Translations under genes and position numbers: made by a program
Notes under the pieces: model-generated
What the model saw: only the letters and a program-made list of their open reading frames with translations
What the model was told of the DNA's origin: nothing
The model's database searches: none
Assembly (NCBI GenBank): GCA_013399305.1
Contig: VXAI01000035.1
Span: forward strand, 195,015 to 259,014
DNA from: Rostratula benghalensis
Taxonomy: Eukaryota; Chordata; Aves; Charadriiformes; Rostratulidae
DNA length: 64,000 nt
Direction: 5' to 3'
Part shown: positions 12,508 to 25,700 of the stretch, one piece after another
How positions within the stretch are numbered: the stretch's first letter is position 1
Layout: each line of letters opens with the position of its first letter

Positions 12508-13945
12508 GTGAGTATCACCTTTTAAATTGAGGCCTTAAAGAGGCCTTCCCAGTGTTTCCATGTGTTTTCAGACCTTCTAACAATTTACACCTGAATTGCC
12601 CATGGTTTTTTAATTATTTCCTTTCGTGGAGAAAAGTTGTCTTCTAGGACCCAGGAGATGAATCATGAGATAAATATGGTTGTACCTTTCAGGGCACTGA
12701 GCTAGCTTCGTTATGAAACTGGATGTAGATGTCAACAATGTCTGTATGGACCCTTCTGGAATGACCGTTATCATGGAGTCTTTTGGAGTCGTCTTTGGGT
12801 GATTTTTTTTTTCCTTCTAAAATCTGCTGTGCAGTCAAGGAGATACATACGTGAAAGCGGGAAGATGCGAATATGCAAGCCCAGGACATCCCCATTGAAC
12901 ACCCAAAGAGGGGGGGAAACAAACCCCCTCATTTTCCTACAGGAGTAGACACGAGTAAGAGATGTCAGTGCAGCTATGACATCTGTTTACATGGGGATAT
13001 TATGCACCTGTTCACTAGGCAATAACAAATGCTTACCATGGTGGTAGCTGTATCACACGGTACATATGCTGCTTCTGACATACATAACACCTCTTTAAGG
13101 AAACACATGGCCCCATATGTCATGAGAACTTGTTTACATTCTACAATACAGTAATGGAAAATATGTTTCATAATAAATGTTTTCATCATTTTTGTGTTTA
13201 AGGAAAGAATGGGAGTTTTACGCCCTAGCTGTGAAGCTGAGTGTCCTCCCTCATTGTTCTTGTTGAGAGATGTGTGGCTTTGGACTGAAATTCCTACCAG
13301 CTTTCAAAGTTCAGAGAAATTGAGGACTCAACTGGTCAGTTTTAAGGGCTGATATCCATGAAAAAGGTAAATTAAAAAACAAAACAAAACCCAGTAAGAT
13401 TTCAACATATACTTGGGTGCAAATCAGTGTATGTATTTGACTTGCTATCAGTTTCTGGTCCCTTTGATGAGAGTAAAAGTCATATATTGCATCTGTATAG
13501 AGCTCTTGAGATGCTGAAGCCACCTTAGGAAGAGCATCCCAACAGCTTTGCAGTCCTAGCTCGTAGTCCAGTCACCCTGGAACCAAGAGAAGAAAATGTA
13601 TTACTTCATATCCATAGAATTAAGCATGTTCCTGCTTGAAAATTGTCTAGTCCGATCTTCTGAGAAATTAATTTGAAGAGGTTTTTGCTTGGATATGGTT
13701 TGGTTGAGATTATTCAGGTTTATGCTCCCATTTTAAGGCTTTTCCTTTCTACTCGTTCTGTTTTCAATTGTCAGTGTTTCCATCAAGAAAACTGGTCATA
13801 CACAGGATTCTGTGTCCTCCCTTCACTCCTCTCGGCTGAGGCAAGATTTTGTCTTATAATTAAAATAACTCATTAAAGTACTGTAAGAACTGCAAAAAAA
13901 GGAGTTGTTATTTCCTATGGAACACAGGTCCAAAAGTTAATAATA

Positions 13946-13978
13946 GGGGATGTGGGGGGCTGGCAGGGGGGTTCAGGG
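13946..13978 (+). other. G-quadruplex motif
   Basis: Four G runs lie at 13946-13949, 13954-13959, 13966-13971 and 13976-13978, with loops of 4, 6 and 4 nt. This fits the G3+N1-7 pattern on the plus strand. It is isolated in an AT-rich surrounding and not next to any recognised promoter. The sequence supports folding potential only, not function. Confidence 0.75.
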
Positions 13979-14316
13979 TATTTAGCCTGGCTGTCATTTT
14001 TCTGGGATTTATTTTTGTGGAGTTAGCTAACAAGAGAAAATCAGATCCTACTGTGGTAGAGCAGTCCACTTACACACAAAACTCAAGTATAAATGAAAAG
14101 TGTGATGTGTGGACAAGCAACTTTTATTACTTTAAGGAATGATACTTTGACAATTGTTAAAATATAACTGACCAAAGCTGGTCAGTTCTCTGCACATAGA
14201 TTGAGTGTTGTTTAACAACAAAGAATTTTCATGAGTTTCATAGCATGTCTAGCCCTAATACTTCGTATTATTATCTTTTATCACTTCTCCCTCATCTATT
14301 ACATAGGTATATACTT

Positions 14317-14338
14317 AAAAAAAAGCATGCTTTTTTTT
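14317..14338. repeat. perfect 22-bp palindrome
   Basis: Eight A, GCATGC, then eight T form an exactly self-complementary sequence without spacer; one more T follows. It could extrude as a cruciform or bind a symmetric dimer, but A/T homopolymers on each side make a chance or slippage origin easy. Confidence 0.85.
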
Positions 14339-16125
14339 TCTTTATTTTAAACTAGCCACTTGATAATTTCTTTAGGTGGCTTTAAGTACAGTCTTATGAG
14401 AAATGCAGACAGTTTTGGCTGTTTTCTTTTATTATTTTTTTTCTTCATTCGTTTAGTTTTTATGGAGTGCAATATTTATTCCTCTCTCCCGGTCTCCTTC
14501 CCAGACTGGAGAGTCCTTCTCTGTTTTGGCCAAGGTTGGACAAGTGGTGCAACTCCATGTGATCTGACAAACGGGCTACAGAACATTTTAGAACCTTGTT
14601 ATGAAATGTGTCAGTGGTACAATGATGATAAAGCTACAAAAATAGATTAAACTGCACTTTTACTGACATTTTCTGGCTTATACTTTCTCAGTGTTAGTTT
14701 CTGAGTTTCTTGGGGCTTGTGAAATATGTTAGGGATAAAGTACGCTTGCCCATATGTATTTGAGGACAAAGATACATATTTTGAGTACTCTATGAGCAGA
14801 GCATGTGGTTTTGGTTTCAAATATGCTGCTCCAGTGTACTACCACAAGAAAATACTCATGCTAAAGTAACCTATTTTGCAGAAACTCAGATGTTCCCAGG
14901 ATATCACGGAGCAACTTTGACCTTCAGCATCTGCGGGACAAAATTTAATCCTACTGTTGGCTGACACTTGCATTGTCACCCTAAAAAGTTAAAACGAAAC
15001 ACCTTCCGAACTGTCCTTGCAGTTTGCATAATAGAAATATGATATATTCTTTTAATATGTTGAGAAACTAAGGCCCCAATTCAACAAAGCATATTCCCAC
15101 AATTAGGCCCAAGACTCTTTTTGAATTTATAATTGTACACAGACCAGAGGAGATAGCGAATCTTGTTTGAATTCTTAGTGGTTGTTTCTTACTCTTAAAT
15201 ACATTTTTGCTTCTTTTTCATTTTGTTCATTACATCTACATAAATAGAACAAATCTGAAAATCTTTGGAACACATTTAGGTGTTGCATCTTGATCTGTCA
15301 ATTTATTTCTGACATCTTTTAGAAGAGGTTCATGTTTTCACCTTCCACATATCAGAGCACACAAATACCTTCTAAAACATTAATGGAAATCCTGTTTTCA
15401 GGCTTTTGTGTGCTAAATATGCTACTGAATTTTGCAGTGAATTTTTATCTATTAATTCCTCCTATAAACTCTCCTGAACTGGATTATTGCTCAGGTACTT
15501 AGGTGTCTTGTTTACAGAAGAGTTCTGACAAGCTTTATGAATGGGAGAATAGCATCATTTAAAAAACAAAATAACTTGAAATCCCTAAGGAAGAGCAGTT
15601 TCCCAGCATTTTAAGGTAGCAAACAATGTTCCCCCAGTGCAAAGCCAACCTTTTTTTGACATATTTTCAAGTCAAGAAGCAACATGATAACAACCTACAG
15701 AAATATGAAACGACAAATAAGTAATCCTGTTTTTTCCAATGTCTGATCAAGCCTAAAAGAGAAAAATCACGAAGGTATGTCAAATTTTATTTTGCTGTCA
15801 TATGCGGTGAGCAGTTTCTGAGAAATACCATTTCCTCACTACAGGGAACCAGTGCTCACTAATAGCAGAGCCAAGCAAAATTTCTGAAAATTGTTATTGT
15901 AATGTTTACATAATGAGATCATATTTTTTTCCCCTTATGAAGTACAGGTGCAAAACCTAAACACTGTGCTCCCAGAAGTGCAACTTTCCAGCCATTTCTT
16001 TCTTGAGCAGTCTTTGCAAACTTTACCAGCCAACTATTAATGGGCTATTGACAACCTTGGTAAATCTCTCTTTTTTTATTATTTTGCCTCTTGCAACCCC
16101 ACCAGTGCAAAACCACCCCCCAACA

Positions 16126-16197
16126 ACTCCAAATCTTTCTGCTCAATTTTCTTTCTCTCTCTTTCTTCCCTCCATCCCCCCTCATTTTTTCTTTTTT
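16126..16197 (+). other. long polypyrimidine tract
   Basis: About 70 bases are almost all C and T (CTTTCTCTCTCTTTCTTCCC and similar), ending in TTTTTTCTTTTTTGAG. It would serve as a very strong polypyrimidine tract for an acceptor at 16199-16200. It could also be a simple pyrimidine-rich, triplex-prone repeat. Confidence 0.7.
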
Positions 16198-16200
16198 GAG

Positions 16201-16304
16201 GACCAGTCAACCTACAGAAGAGCATCTGCTGGACCCTGAGTGGGGAAGCAGACATGCGGAAGCCTTGCAAGTGTAAAAGCCAGGAGTGGGTTGGACCCCA
16301 GATG
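16201..16304 (+). other. candidate exon after long pyrimidine tract
   Basis: The acceptor is a GAG at 16198-16200 behind the long tract, and the donor is ATG|GTGAGT at 16305. One frame is open through all 104 nt when the first two bases complete a codon. It includes an ATG at 16254 giving MRKPCKCKSQEWVGPQM up to the junction, with the exon ending on a complete codon. A second frame is open to a TAA at about 16272. Cysteines (SICW, PCKCK) are notable, but no family is recognised. The acceptor strength comes mainly from the tract, which may be just a simple repeat. It is not in phase with the 12440-12507 segment. Confidence 0.25.
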
Positions 16305-17767
16305 GTGAGTGTTTGCTCTTAACAAGGAGGCTCTTTCTCCTTCAAAAGAAGGGAGGTAGCACCCTCTAGCACTGAGCCTTTGCTACCACTTCAATGACAG
16401 GCGCTGCCAAACATAAATCAGAGTGATAACAGCCTCTGCTGGGGATTCAGACCCACATTTTCCTGCATGGAAGATAAAATCTTTTCTGGTTCTTAATTCA
16501 ATCACATACCCAACTGGCAATCTTGCATATCAAAATGGGAATCCTGGGAGGCTGCTGGAATATGCAGATCAACAGAAGCTAATTAGCATTTACTTGCAGC
16601 CATCCTTAACTGATTGGCAGCACAGCTGTGGGGACCAAGCAGAACATGCTGAGTTGCATATTTGTATGGCCACCTGCCATTTGGTGGGATCCAAAATAGT
16701 GTAAACTACCACTTCACAATAACTCAGTGACCTTAGTTTTGAAGTAATATTGAACAGACATATTTGGCTAAGTGTATAATTAGTGCTTATTTCACCTGAC
16801 ATGCAGTTCAACAATAGGCTGTGCAGCAGCACCTTCTTAATTTGACATGTTGATATCTTAATTGAGATTGACAACTTGTTAGAGAGGTACTATATTTCTA
16901 ATGCAGGCTGAGATCTACCCATCATCACAGACTTCCCTAAGCATATGAAACAATGTGCTTTTATTCCTTAAAATGTACCCCAGCTATTCAGAATGGACCA
17001 ATCAAACAGTAGTAGAGCTGATGAAAGCAACGGGACCATTTCTTCCAGGGGTTCTCTGTAAGGACTTCTATTGCTCTGCTCAAAATATGCAGCGGAGTGG
17101 GGTGTGACCCAGAAGATAAAAATGTCAGGAAGGCATAACAAAGGAAATAAAGGGGGAAAGCATGTTTAAGCAGAAGGAATGTTGGCATTGTAGGCCAACC
17201 ACAGTGGTGGTGTTGTAGGAATGAATGAAGGCTGTGCCAGTGACTTACTGTAAGCCATTGAGAAGGGAGTAGTGTCTCTCATGGTTAAAATGGGCAGAGA
17301 ACTGTAGCCTGATTGCCTCATCACCCTAATCTGGAAATCTTGGTTACCTGGATGTCAAGGTATCTCTGCTTATGGGCAAAAATGACCAAAACTCATAAAA
17401 ATTGTCTATCGGTGACAAACTATATATAGCTGATTTCTGGGAATTGGCATGTTTTCTTGGGGCAGCTGGACTGGCTTGTAACAACAAGGAATGTGGTCTT
17501 GTTTCAGACCAAATGATAGAAAATTGGGGAAAAAAAATAAAAATGGGTCTGGTAGGTAGTAGGAAGAGTACATCTAGGACTGCTGTCTATGTGAAATATA
17601 ATGAAATATATAGCCAGAGCTATCATACTCAGTGGAAGATGCAGTAGCCTAGTGACCGGTAAGAATGGACTTCTTGTGTGTTTCCAAAAGGGGACCAGAG
17701 CTTGTGGAAAACCAAGTCACTTCAATCAAAACTATATCCTCATTATTCCTGTGTCACACATGGACAG
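16305..17767. other. unique stretch, no gene seen
   Basis: Short open frames occur on both strands without domains, and there are no repeats beyond small A/T runs. Nothing supports a feature. Confidence 0.5.
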
Positions 17768-17869
17768 AAGCAAGACCTGGATTTCACCTGCTATTCTTTA
17801 CCTGAGGAAGTACTACAAAAAAGGCCTGCTATGCCCTAACCATTACCCGCCTTTCTTGGTGTCCTTGGG
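17768..17869 (+). other. weak candidate exon, 102 nt
   Basis: A moderate acceptor (ATTCCTGTGTCACACATGGACAG without the last bases of a good tract) is followed by an open frame. The frame includes KTWISPAILYLRKYYKKG and ends at a very good donor GGG|GTAAGT at 17870. The frame needs one base to complete the first codon and leaves two bases. It is therefore compatible with the 12440-12507 signal exon. The acceptor tract is interrupted by purines. No domain is recognised. Confidence 0.14.
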
Positions 17870-20800
17870 GTAAGTATGTTCAGACATACTCTGGAGAAAC
17901 ATGACCGTAAGATGCTTCATGTTTGTTAAAGCACACACATATAAAGTACATTCCTGATAATGTAAAGGAACAGATAAGTGGCCAAGTTAACAAATCTCCT
18001 TCTCTGTGCCCCCATGAAAGGTGTGAGCTACAGATGGAAATTGCCCACAAGGCCATTAAGTCCAGGTCACCCGCCTCGGCAGAAGTCATTCCAACGATTG
18101 CTTAATGCTTGTTCTTTGCTACATTCTCCATCATTTTGTCATTACTCCTCAAGAAGAGACAGCTGTTAAATTGTTACAAGAGGGGAAGAGTGACTTTGTT
18201 CTTGAGCCCTGATGTGAAGGCTTTGCACACGTGGCCCCAGAATTGCCTTGGCTCTTTCTGTAGCCACACTGAATTGAACCATCTGCCTCATCACTCAGCT
18301 ACTGGAGGAGAAAAATCTCAACCTGACTACTAGAAACCCTGCCAGATAAATAAATACTTCTGAGTTTAGGCTTCATAGACAAATTAGCACTATTGCAATG
18401 AATTCTACAATATGCAGTAATTAAGCAAGGCGTTGTAGATTTGGCCTGCTGGTCCAAAGGCAACTGAAGGAAACAGGAATTCTCCCATTGTCTTGGATGT
18501 GGTTTGGATCACACCCACAATTATGCCAAAATTTTACAGTTCTGTTTCTGGACATAAATAGGGACATCCTCATGTTAGGGAGGTCATATGTGTCAAGAAA
18601 CTTGCTCCTGCTCAGATAGATGCTGATTTCCCAGAAAGTTACTTGGACGAGTTGTTTTGTGAGGATCTGAGCAGGCTTGGTAGCTGGTTGGATGTAGAGT
18701 GGCAGACTCATAGGAGTCTAAGCTGACAGATAATGACAGCCTGTTGGGCAGGCTGCTGCAGGTCTGGGCTTTAAGTACATATGGGAAGCCAGGACCCTAG
18801 GAGCATTGGCCCCTGAGCCCCGAGACTCCCATTCATCTGGGACTTCCAAGTTCCTGTCTCTGTATTATACAGCCAAGTGGAATTTTAATTAGAAACTTAT
18901 CCAAATTGTCTGACAATTTTTCAAACCTTCTAAATTTCCTTCATTTTCTTCCAAATCAGAATGAAAACAAACTGCAGAATATTAAAATAATTGCTCTGCC
19001 AGAATTACATGTCTTCATCCAACTCTACTTCTACATTTGTGTCACAATAGGGTTTGTGACTGAGTTATGTCATATTGCATCATGCTGTGTGAATGACAGC
19101 CTGATATTATAAGTGCTCATCACAGTGCTGTATATGTATAAAGATGTTCTGAGTTCTGCCAACAAACAGACATGGTCGTTTGGGAAAATGTATATTTGCT
19201 AAACCACAGAAGTAGCAGTAAGGGCAAGACAGTGAATTTGTTCTCCATCAGCCTGCTAATGCTGTGGTTGCTTGTAAGCCCTAAAATCTGATGGTTATCA
19301 TGGTGTATGACGGGGCTGGTATGTACAATCACACATCCTCCTAAAGAGATCTGAGCTGGTAGGTGCTGTCAGCTCCACACTGGGCATCTCTGACATAATG
19401 GCTAATGAAATGGGCTTCTGAATAGCTTTGACCATGAGCTTGTAGCAAATGACAAAGAGGCAACATCATTTAAAATTAAAATCCTGCAATGAGCTGCATG
19501 AACATCTCCAGGTGCTCCTGGGGAATATATTGATCACATGTTGTATACCCCAGGCAGCGCCGAGCGCTCTTTCACACTTTGACCAGAGCATACCATCTGC
19601 ACCATGGCTGCTCCATCCCCTTTCCAACGAAACAGGCTCTCTCTTAGGAGGCTTAAGAGAATAAAGAGGCCTAGATATGACAAAAAGCTACCAGACCCTG
19701 CAGTAGGGTTGCTGGGAAATACTTTGTGCCACCCATGAGGTTGGAGAGGAAGATTCTGCTAGCAATTAAACAAATTTTTTGAGTCTCAGGTTCTTGCTAG
19801 CCAAGAAAGGCACTCTAGCTGTTCACGAACAGTTTCTGGATTTCCACTAGAGTGGAAGTGTCCATCGCTCCCATGTAGGTGAGATCCCATGAGCAGCAGG
19901 ATGGTTCATCTATCAGGCAGGCTCTGGGACACCGCTTCCATAGGATTCATCCTGATCTGTGGTGCTGCTTTAATAGTTAATTGGGCCAACTCCATTTTAA
20001 AAGCCTGTGCTGCAAACTGGAGTCAGATACAGTCCCCGCTAAAGACTTTTGCTTCTTTTCCACTATGCAAAATAACAAAAAAGACTAATCTTAAAACTGC
20101 TCTTAATGAGTATAACCAAAATATTAACAGTAGTAAACAAGAATACATTTGCTCATAACTTGTCATATCAGTGTAATAAATTAAGCCAGAAACACATTAA
20201 CATTTGACAGCTTAAACAATGCAGGAAAAAATACAAACCTCACAGGGACTATGTGAAGCATGTTGGCAGTTTAACAGACATTTTGAGATGTAGATACATA
20301 TATCAACCTTTCTGAATTTAGTCTTGATAACTCCTTTTCCTCTGTGTGCCAAAACACTGCCGTGTGAAGACTAATGAGTTCCAGATTTGTTTATCTTTGG
20401 TGGCTAAGGCAGATTCATGAGCCCCTTGAACCTATTTTACAGCGGCCATGTGATACCAGCGTGCAACACCGGAGGCAGAAAATGTCTCTTTTATGCTGAT
20501 GAATATACGGCGTGTTAAAAGATCTTACAAGAAAGATGTGCTTGGCCATCTGATACAAGGGACCACGTCAAATCTGGTTTGGATGATCTATACGAGTGAA
20601 TTGTCCTGCCTGTTGGCTTTCATATGTGGTTTATGTTTATGTTTGGAGGTGTAATAACAAATGCTTGGAATAAATCTCACACATGAAATAGGGATTATTA
20701 TGTCTAACAGCAAGACTTCATGTCGTGCACTCACCAGATTTTTGTATGGGTGATTGTTATTGGTTCTTTTCTAAACTTTTTTTCATATTGTGCGAGCTCT

Positions 20801-22069
20801 CAAATAAATGTCGTAGCTCAGGAAGACCCTGGACCACTAAGTGAAACTTCATCATTTTGCTTTTCCCCTATTTGAGCTCTACTTTCTTATTTGGCTTTTT
20901 AGTATTTTGCTTTTTGCTTAACCAGGGTTGGGGTTTTTTATGTTTTAATGCTTGTCCTTAAGATCTGCAGCTGTTCCTGGTGAAAGGAGAGGTTTTGAGC
21001 ATGCATCTTTATCTAAGTTAACATGCAATGTTTTGCATAGACCTTTGTGAAAGCAGAGCAGGGTATTTTCCTACTGGAGGCCCAAGCTTGTGGTTGCCCA
21101 GTTCTGGAGAGGGTGGTTCAGATCTATCATCCCCTGAAGCCCACTTCTGGTTTTTATATCTAGCCAGGACAAACAATATAAACCAGAGGATGTTGTGTGA
21201 GATGGAGGATGGCTGGTCACTACAGTGGACCTGCCTCTCCTTCCACAGCACGGGAGCTCTGGCAGCCCAGGCAGATGCCCAGTGATAGCTACAGGTAACA
21301 GAGAATAAATTTAAACAATTCTGATGGAAACTTGACTTTCTGCCTTCAGATTTCCTATTTATTATTAGCAGCGTAATGGAGGCTCTAAGGTACCTTTCCT
21401 TAGTTATAGTCCAAAATAACCTTTTTTTGCCTTGAATTTAAATGTGATGTACATGTTTAAGTAACTTTGTTGTTGGGGTTTTTTTGCTTGTTTTAGCAGA
21501 TGCATTTTGACTAGCTACTTATGCAGAGAAATTAGTTTTTTAGCAGTATTTTACTGTTTCTTGTAAGTAGTATTTTTTCAGCATTTTTGACTGGTGGGGC
21601 CAGGTTATATTTTTAAAATAAGCAGCAAGAAAAATCAGAAATGAATCCTCCCTGCCCTTAATTCTTATTTGGGAATGATAAAACCCAAATGCAGCCAGAA
21701 CCACACAAGACTTTCTGTACAAGCACGATGGTAGGTAACTGTGTCCCATGCAGAAGGAGATGCATTGCGTGTATATCCTTGTGGTGTGTGATTTGGGAAG
21801 AAAGAAGAAAAGTAAAAAAAGTTTTGTTAGAAAAAGTGACTTATGTACAGGGAGTATTTTTAGTGCTATTTGTAAGAAAAGCTTGCTTGCTATTTGAATA
21901 TTTAATAAGAAAACATCTGGACTGTTTTGTTTTTTTCTAATTACTGGCCTTTTGCTCTTTCTGATAGTGACACTAAACCAAGGTCAGAATTAATTGCATG
22001 GTAAAGAGAGGTAACAAATGCTTTTGTGTTTGATTGCTCCTGGATGTCTCTGTCCTTCTCCATTTGCAG
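17870..22069. other. unique stretch, no gene seen
   Basis: I find no CR1 copy, RNA gene or convincing exon. The longest frames (about 60-96 codons) are on both strands and unrelated in texture to known proteins. A few CpGs cluster at 20440-20520. Confidence 0.5.
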
Positions 22070-22134
22070 CACACTCCAGTGACAGCCTGAGCAAGCCTGC
22101 AGTCCCCACGTGCTGTGCATTGTATGAACACACG
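22070..22134 (+). other. weak candidate exon, 65 nt
   Basis: The acceptor CTTCTCCATTTGCAG ends at 22069 and a donor ACG|GTGAGA starts at 22135. One of three frames is open (first two bases complete a codon), reading HSSDSLSKPAVPTCCALYEH and one more residue and ending on a whole codon. No family is recognised, and the segment could equally be a non-coding exon or chance. Confidence 0.14.
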
Positions 22135-22396
22135 GTGAGAGACAGTTCCTGCCCTGAAACTTTTACCATCTAAATGGAAGTGTCAGGTGAGAAGTGGGAG
22201 GCAGGGAATTTTCTTTTATTATAAATGGACATCTGGACTGGTGAGGGGGGGAATGATTCAGCCACAGGGGGGAATTTTGCCCACTCTGGGTGGTTGCTGA
22301 GCCTCCGCTCACAGGTCATGCTGCCCTCTCTAGCTCTCTGTTTCATGGATGCAGAATCAACCATTTAAGTATGATTTTCTGACCAGAAGAAAAATC

Positions 22397-22419
22397 TAAA
22401 AACAAACAAACAAAAAAAA
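22397..22419 (+). repeat. (AAAC)n short tandem repeat
   Basis: Three AAAC units lie within an A-rich run. It is short and imperfect. Confidence 0.7.
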
Positions 22420-22720
22420 GCGCCATCTCATGTAAGAACAGTAGTCCATTTCTGTACCACGAGTGATGACTGTTCTTGTTCCAGTAAAAGCCAGACCTTC
22501 TCATAACATACCTTATAACCTGTTAATTATAATTTCCTTCTCTAACACTTGGATCACACTACTAAATATTTTTAAATATCTATATATGTGTTTTTTAAGC
22601 TGCTGGGTTTGGGTTACACCTTTTCCATATGCCCAACCCACACAATCCCATCAACGCTTTCACACACCAGTCAAACACTCTATATTTGTGTGAAACTCAC
22701 TGAAGGAAAAAAATTCCTAT

Positions 22721-22734
22721 TACTACTACTACTA
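22721..22734 (+). repeat. (TAC)n short tandem repeat
   Basis: TACTACTACTACTA is a pure trinucleotide run of about four and a half units. Confidence 0.8.
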
Positions 22735-25700
22735 ATACAAATTCATTTCTCACAACTATTAGTATGTTTCTGAATGCCACTGAATGAATTTGCTGCAGTT
22801 GGACGTCTAACTTTTTGTTGTGTGGGTTCAGTGAAGATTTTTGATTTATATTCGTAATTACTCCAGTCCCATCACCACATGCCTCATTTTTTCCCTTTTT
22901 GCTCGACAAAGCTCCCTTTACAAAACGTAATCACTTTCCGTATGAGCAATCCCCTAATACATTTTATATTCTGTTGTTACTGGGAATGATGTTCTGAAAG
23001 TTGATATACATTGCAACAGCAGGTGTTAAGACAGGCAAGTAGGGAACAAAAGCTCTTAGTGCATGAAAAAGTCTAATAATAGACAATTTGTTCACCTGGC
23101 ACTGGCTGCATAAGCATTTGAGATGAGCTCATTGTTATTTGGCGATGAGCTTTCTGCTGGTTGCACGGATGAAAATATGGAAAATCCAGGTTGTGGAAAC
23201 AAAGGTTTGCTAATATTAGAACCAGCATTAAATGGTGCGTGATTGAGCTTGGGAGGTCGCAGGGTGAGCTGCAGGGTTTAAAGCAGTGAAACACTTCCAT
23301 AACCAGGGAAGCAATCCATAAGGACACAATTGTGTATATTCTTGCAATAAAATTACATGTGTAAACATTTTCAATAGCTCTACAATTGGGCAAGCTGTTC
23401 AGAGCAGGTTTGCACTCAGAAGTGTAGTTCAAGCTTTTTCCAGGTTCGTTGAAAATGTGGCCATTAGTTAGGGAAGCTCATGGTGAAACGCAAAGTTAAG
23501 CAATCTGGTCAAAATTGAATCTTCAATCCACAAAGGCAATTCTCCACAGCAGTCCTGCTGGAGCCATGGGACAGTGCTGGGAGCACCCACTGGAGTCCCA
23601 GCACAAGGTATCCAGGGGTGTGTGTCCAGACCCAGAGCTGTTGGTGGGAAGAGGGTGATGGTTCCTGGGAGCACACTGAACTCCTCCCTGCATGTTCTTG
23701 GTGGTGTGAGAGCATTTGGGAGGCTTTCTCTTTGAGGAGGGGAGCATGGCTGCTCTGGGGGAGCCTGGAGGAGAGGGGAGATGGAATCTGAACTTGGCTG
23801 TGGTTCCTATCCATCCCCCAGAACACACAGGAGAAGCAGTGTTTCAACTAAAAAGGGCAGTGCCACAGCTGAGTGTCCCTAGACCACCTTCTCCTTAGCG
23901 TATGCCCTGCACTTAGAAAGAGGTCCATACATGCTCCCCTCAGAATTGAGAAATCAATTGTCATGTTTTTGAAGAGCAAAAATCCCTCTGATCTTTTTGA
24001 TTTTCCTTGAATTTCACAGGAAATGCCACGTGACAGTGTTCCTCCTTACTCCTCTGAGCCATGTACACAGTTTGTTTGCCTGGACCCGGGGGGATGGAGG
24101 ATGAGGAACCTATAAATGCCATTGGACCTTTTTCTTGAGGAGACTGTGGAGATGAACCCTACAACTGTAATCACAGCTGGTGAGCTCCCCTCTTTACTTT
24201 GGTTGTACTAAAACTTCACGTTTGGTTTGCAGGGTCAAGCTGACCTTCTAGTTCAGTTCTTAATCGAAAATCTCAGTTCCTTGAGATTATGGGTGCAGTT
24301 CCCAGGAAAATGGTAATCTTCTGGTCTTTACAACTGCCATGTGTCAATGAGCCCCCAGCAACATGTAATAGGTTGGACTCACTTTCCAAACCATAACTAC
24401 TAGGGCATGTTTTGGGCCAAAGGCCAACTTCCTATTAAGCTTAAACTATAGTGAACTGACAGTTGTGTTGCTGTCAAGCAGGGCTTATCTCACACCATCA
24501 GCATCAGATGTGGTATTGCAAATATTTATGGCAAAGTTAAGCTCATTCAGCAAGTCGTCAACATAATCCTGTACCACCAAAAAATAGCCCTAATTAGAAT
24601 ACTGGATACAGATGACTTGAACAAATACTTCACAGGTAGGCAATGGTTTAAAAAATAACATAGGTATCTGATACCTCATGCTTCAAATAGTGATTGTGCT
24701 GGAGAAGTCTGTAAACATTTCACAATCAATCCATATGTTGCTTGACCAGAGCAGTTGTGCAGTGATGGCCTTTGTACCAACGGGCAGGTCTGTTTGCCTC
24801 TTATATGTGTTACTGAAAAGTTGAAGACCAAAGAGTTAGTTTCTTCATATCAATTGTTTCTCCTCTCTGTTCTTTTATGTTTTTTTCTTTTAAAATGTCA
24901 GCTGGAATTTAGCACGTAAGTGTTTAGGTATCTAAGGGGAGGCCACAACACTGCACACAGATCAGGTTGCCTTTCCTTGCAAAACTCCCCCCATTGCATT
25001 CCAGCCTGACAAAGTTTTGTTACAGTTACTCAGTACATAGATAACTAAATGCTTTAAATACTAATTAAAATAGATGATGTTTAACTGTTGGCCTGTGCCA
25101 TTTGTTTATGATGGAAGACAGCAGCGAAGCAGAATCATCTATTACCATTATCAGCAGAGTGTTTCTTTTCTTCTTCTCTTATCCAAGCAATACGTATGTC
25201 CAGGCACTGACTTGGTCCTTGTAAACAGCCTTGTTTCCAGCAGAATCTCTTCCTCCACCTTTCCACAGTCTTATCTTTCAATTCACCCTGAATCTACCTT
25301 AAAACAGTACATTCCAAGTTCCCTGGTTTTTCTTTACACTTGAAACTTTACATTGGAATTGTTTCAGGCCGGAATGCTTGCAGCCTCGCTCTCTGTATGC
25401 GGAAACGTGTTCCCATTAATCAAAGGAAAAGCAGAGTGAAGTGGTACAATCCACATGCTCATTTTTGGGAAATTAAAAGGCAGTATCATTATTAAAAGGC
25501 AGTTCCGCTAAATGTTTTCTGATGGAGGGAGAACTGGGACACACTACACTGTCCGGTGACTCTGCCAAAAATATGACACCAAGAGACACGACAAATGAAT
25601 GTATAAATAGTAATTGTTCTGAAAGGGGTACTCATAAATCACAAAGTGAGTTGCAGCACATTTCTTTCTCAGTGATACTTGAAATGTGATCAACCTTGCA

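Larger units (their letters stand above)
12508..16125. other. AT-rich unique stretch
   Basis: No gene or CR1 copy is recognised. The stretch contains a four-run G-quadruplex motif (13946-13978) and a perfect 22-bp palindrome (14317-14338). Most of the remainder is plain AT-rich sequence with short open frames lacking any motif. Confidence 0.55.

Noticed and set aside
23509..23847. 112-codon minus-strand frame rich in Pro, Ser and His
   Set aside because: It overlaps other open frames on both strands in a GC-richer patch; the composition explains it.
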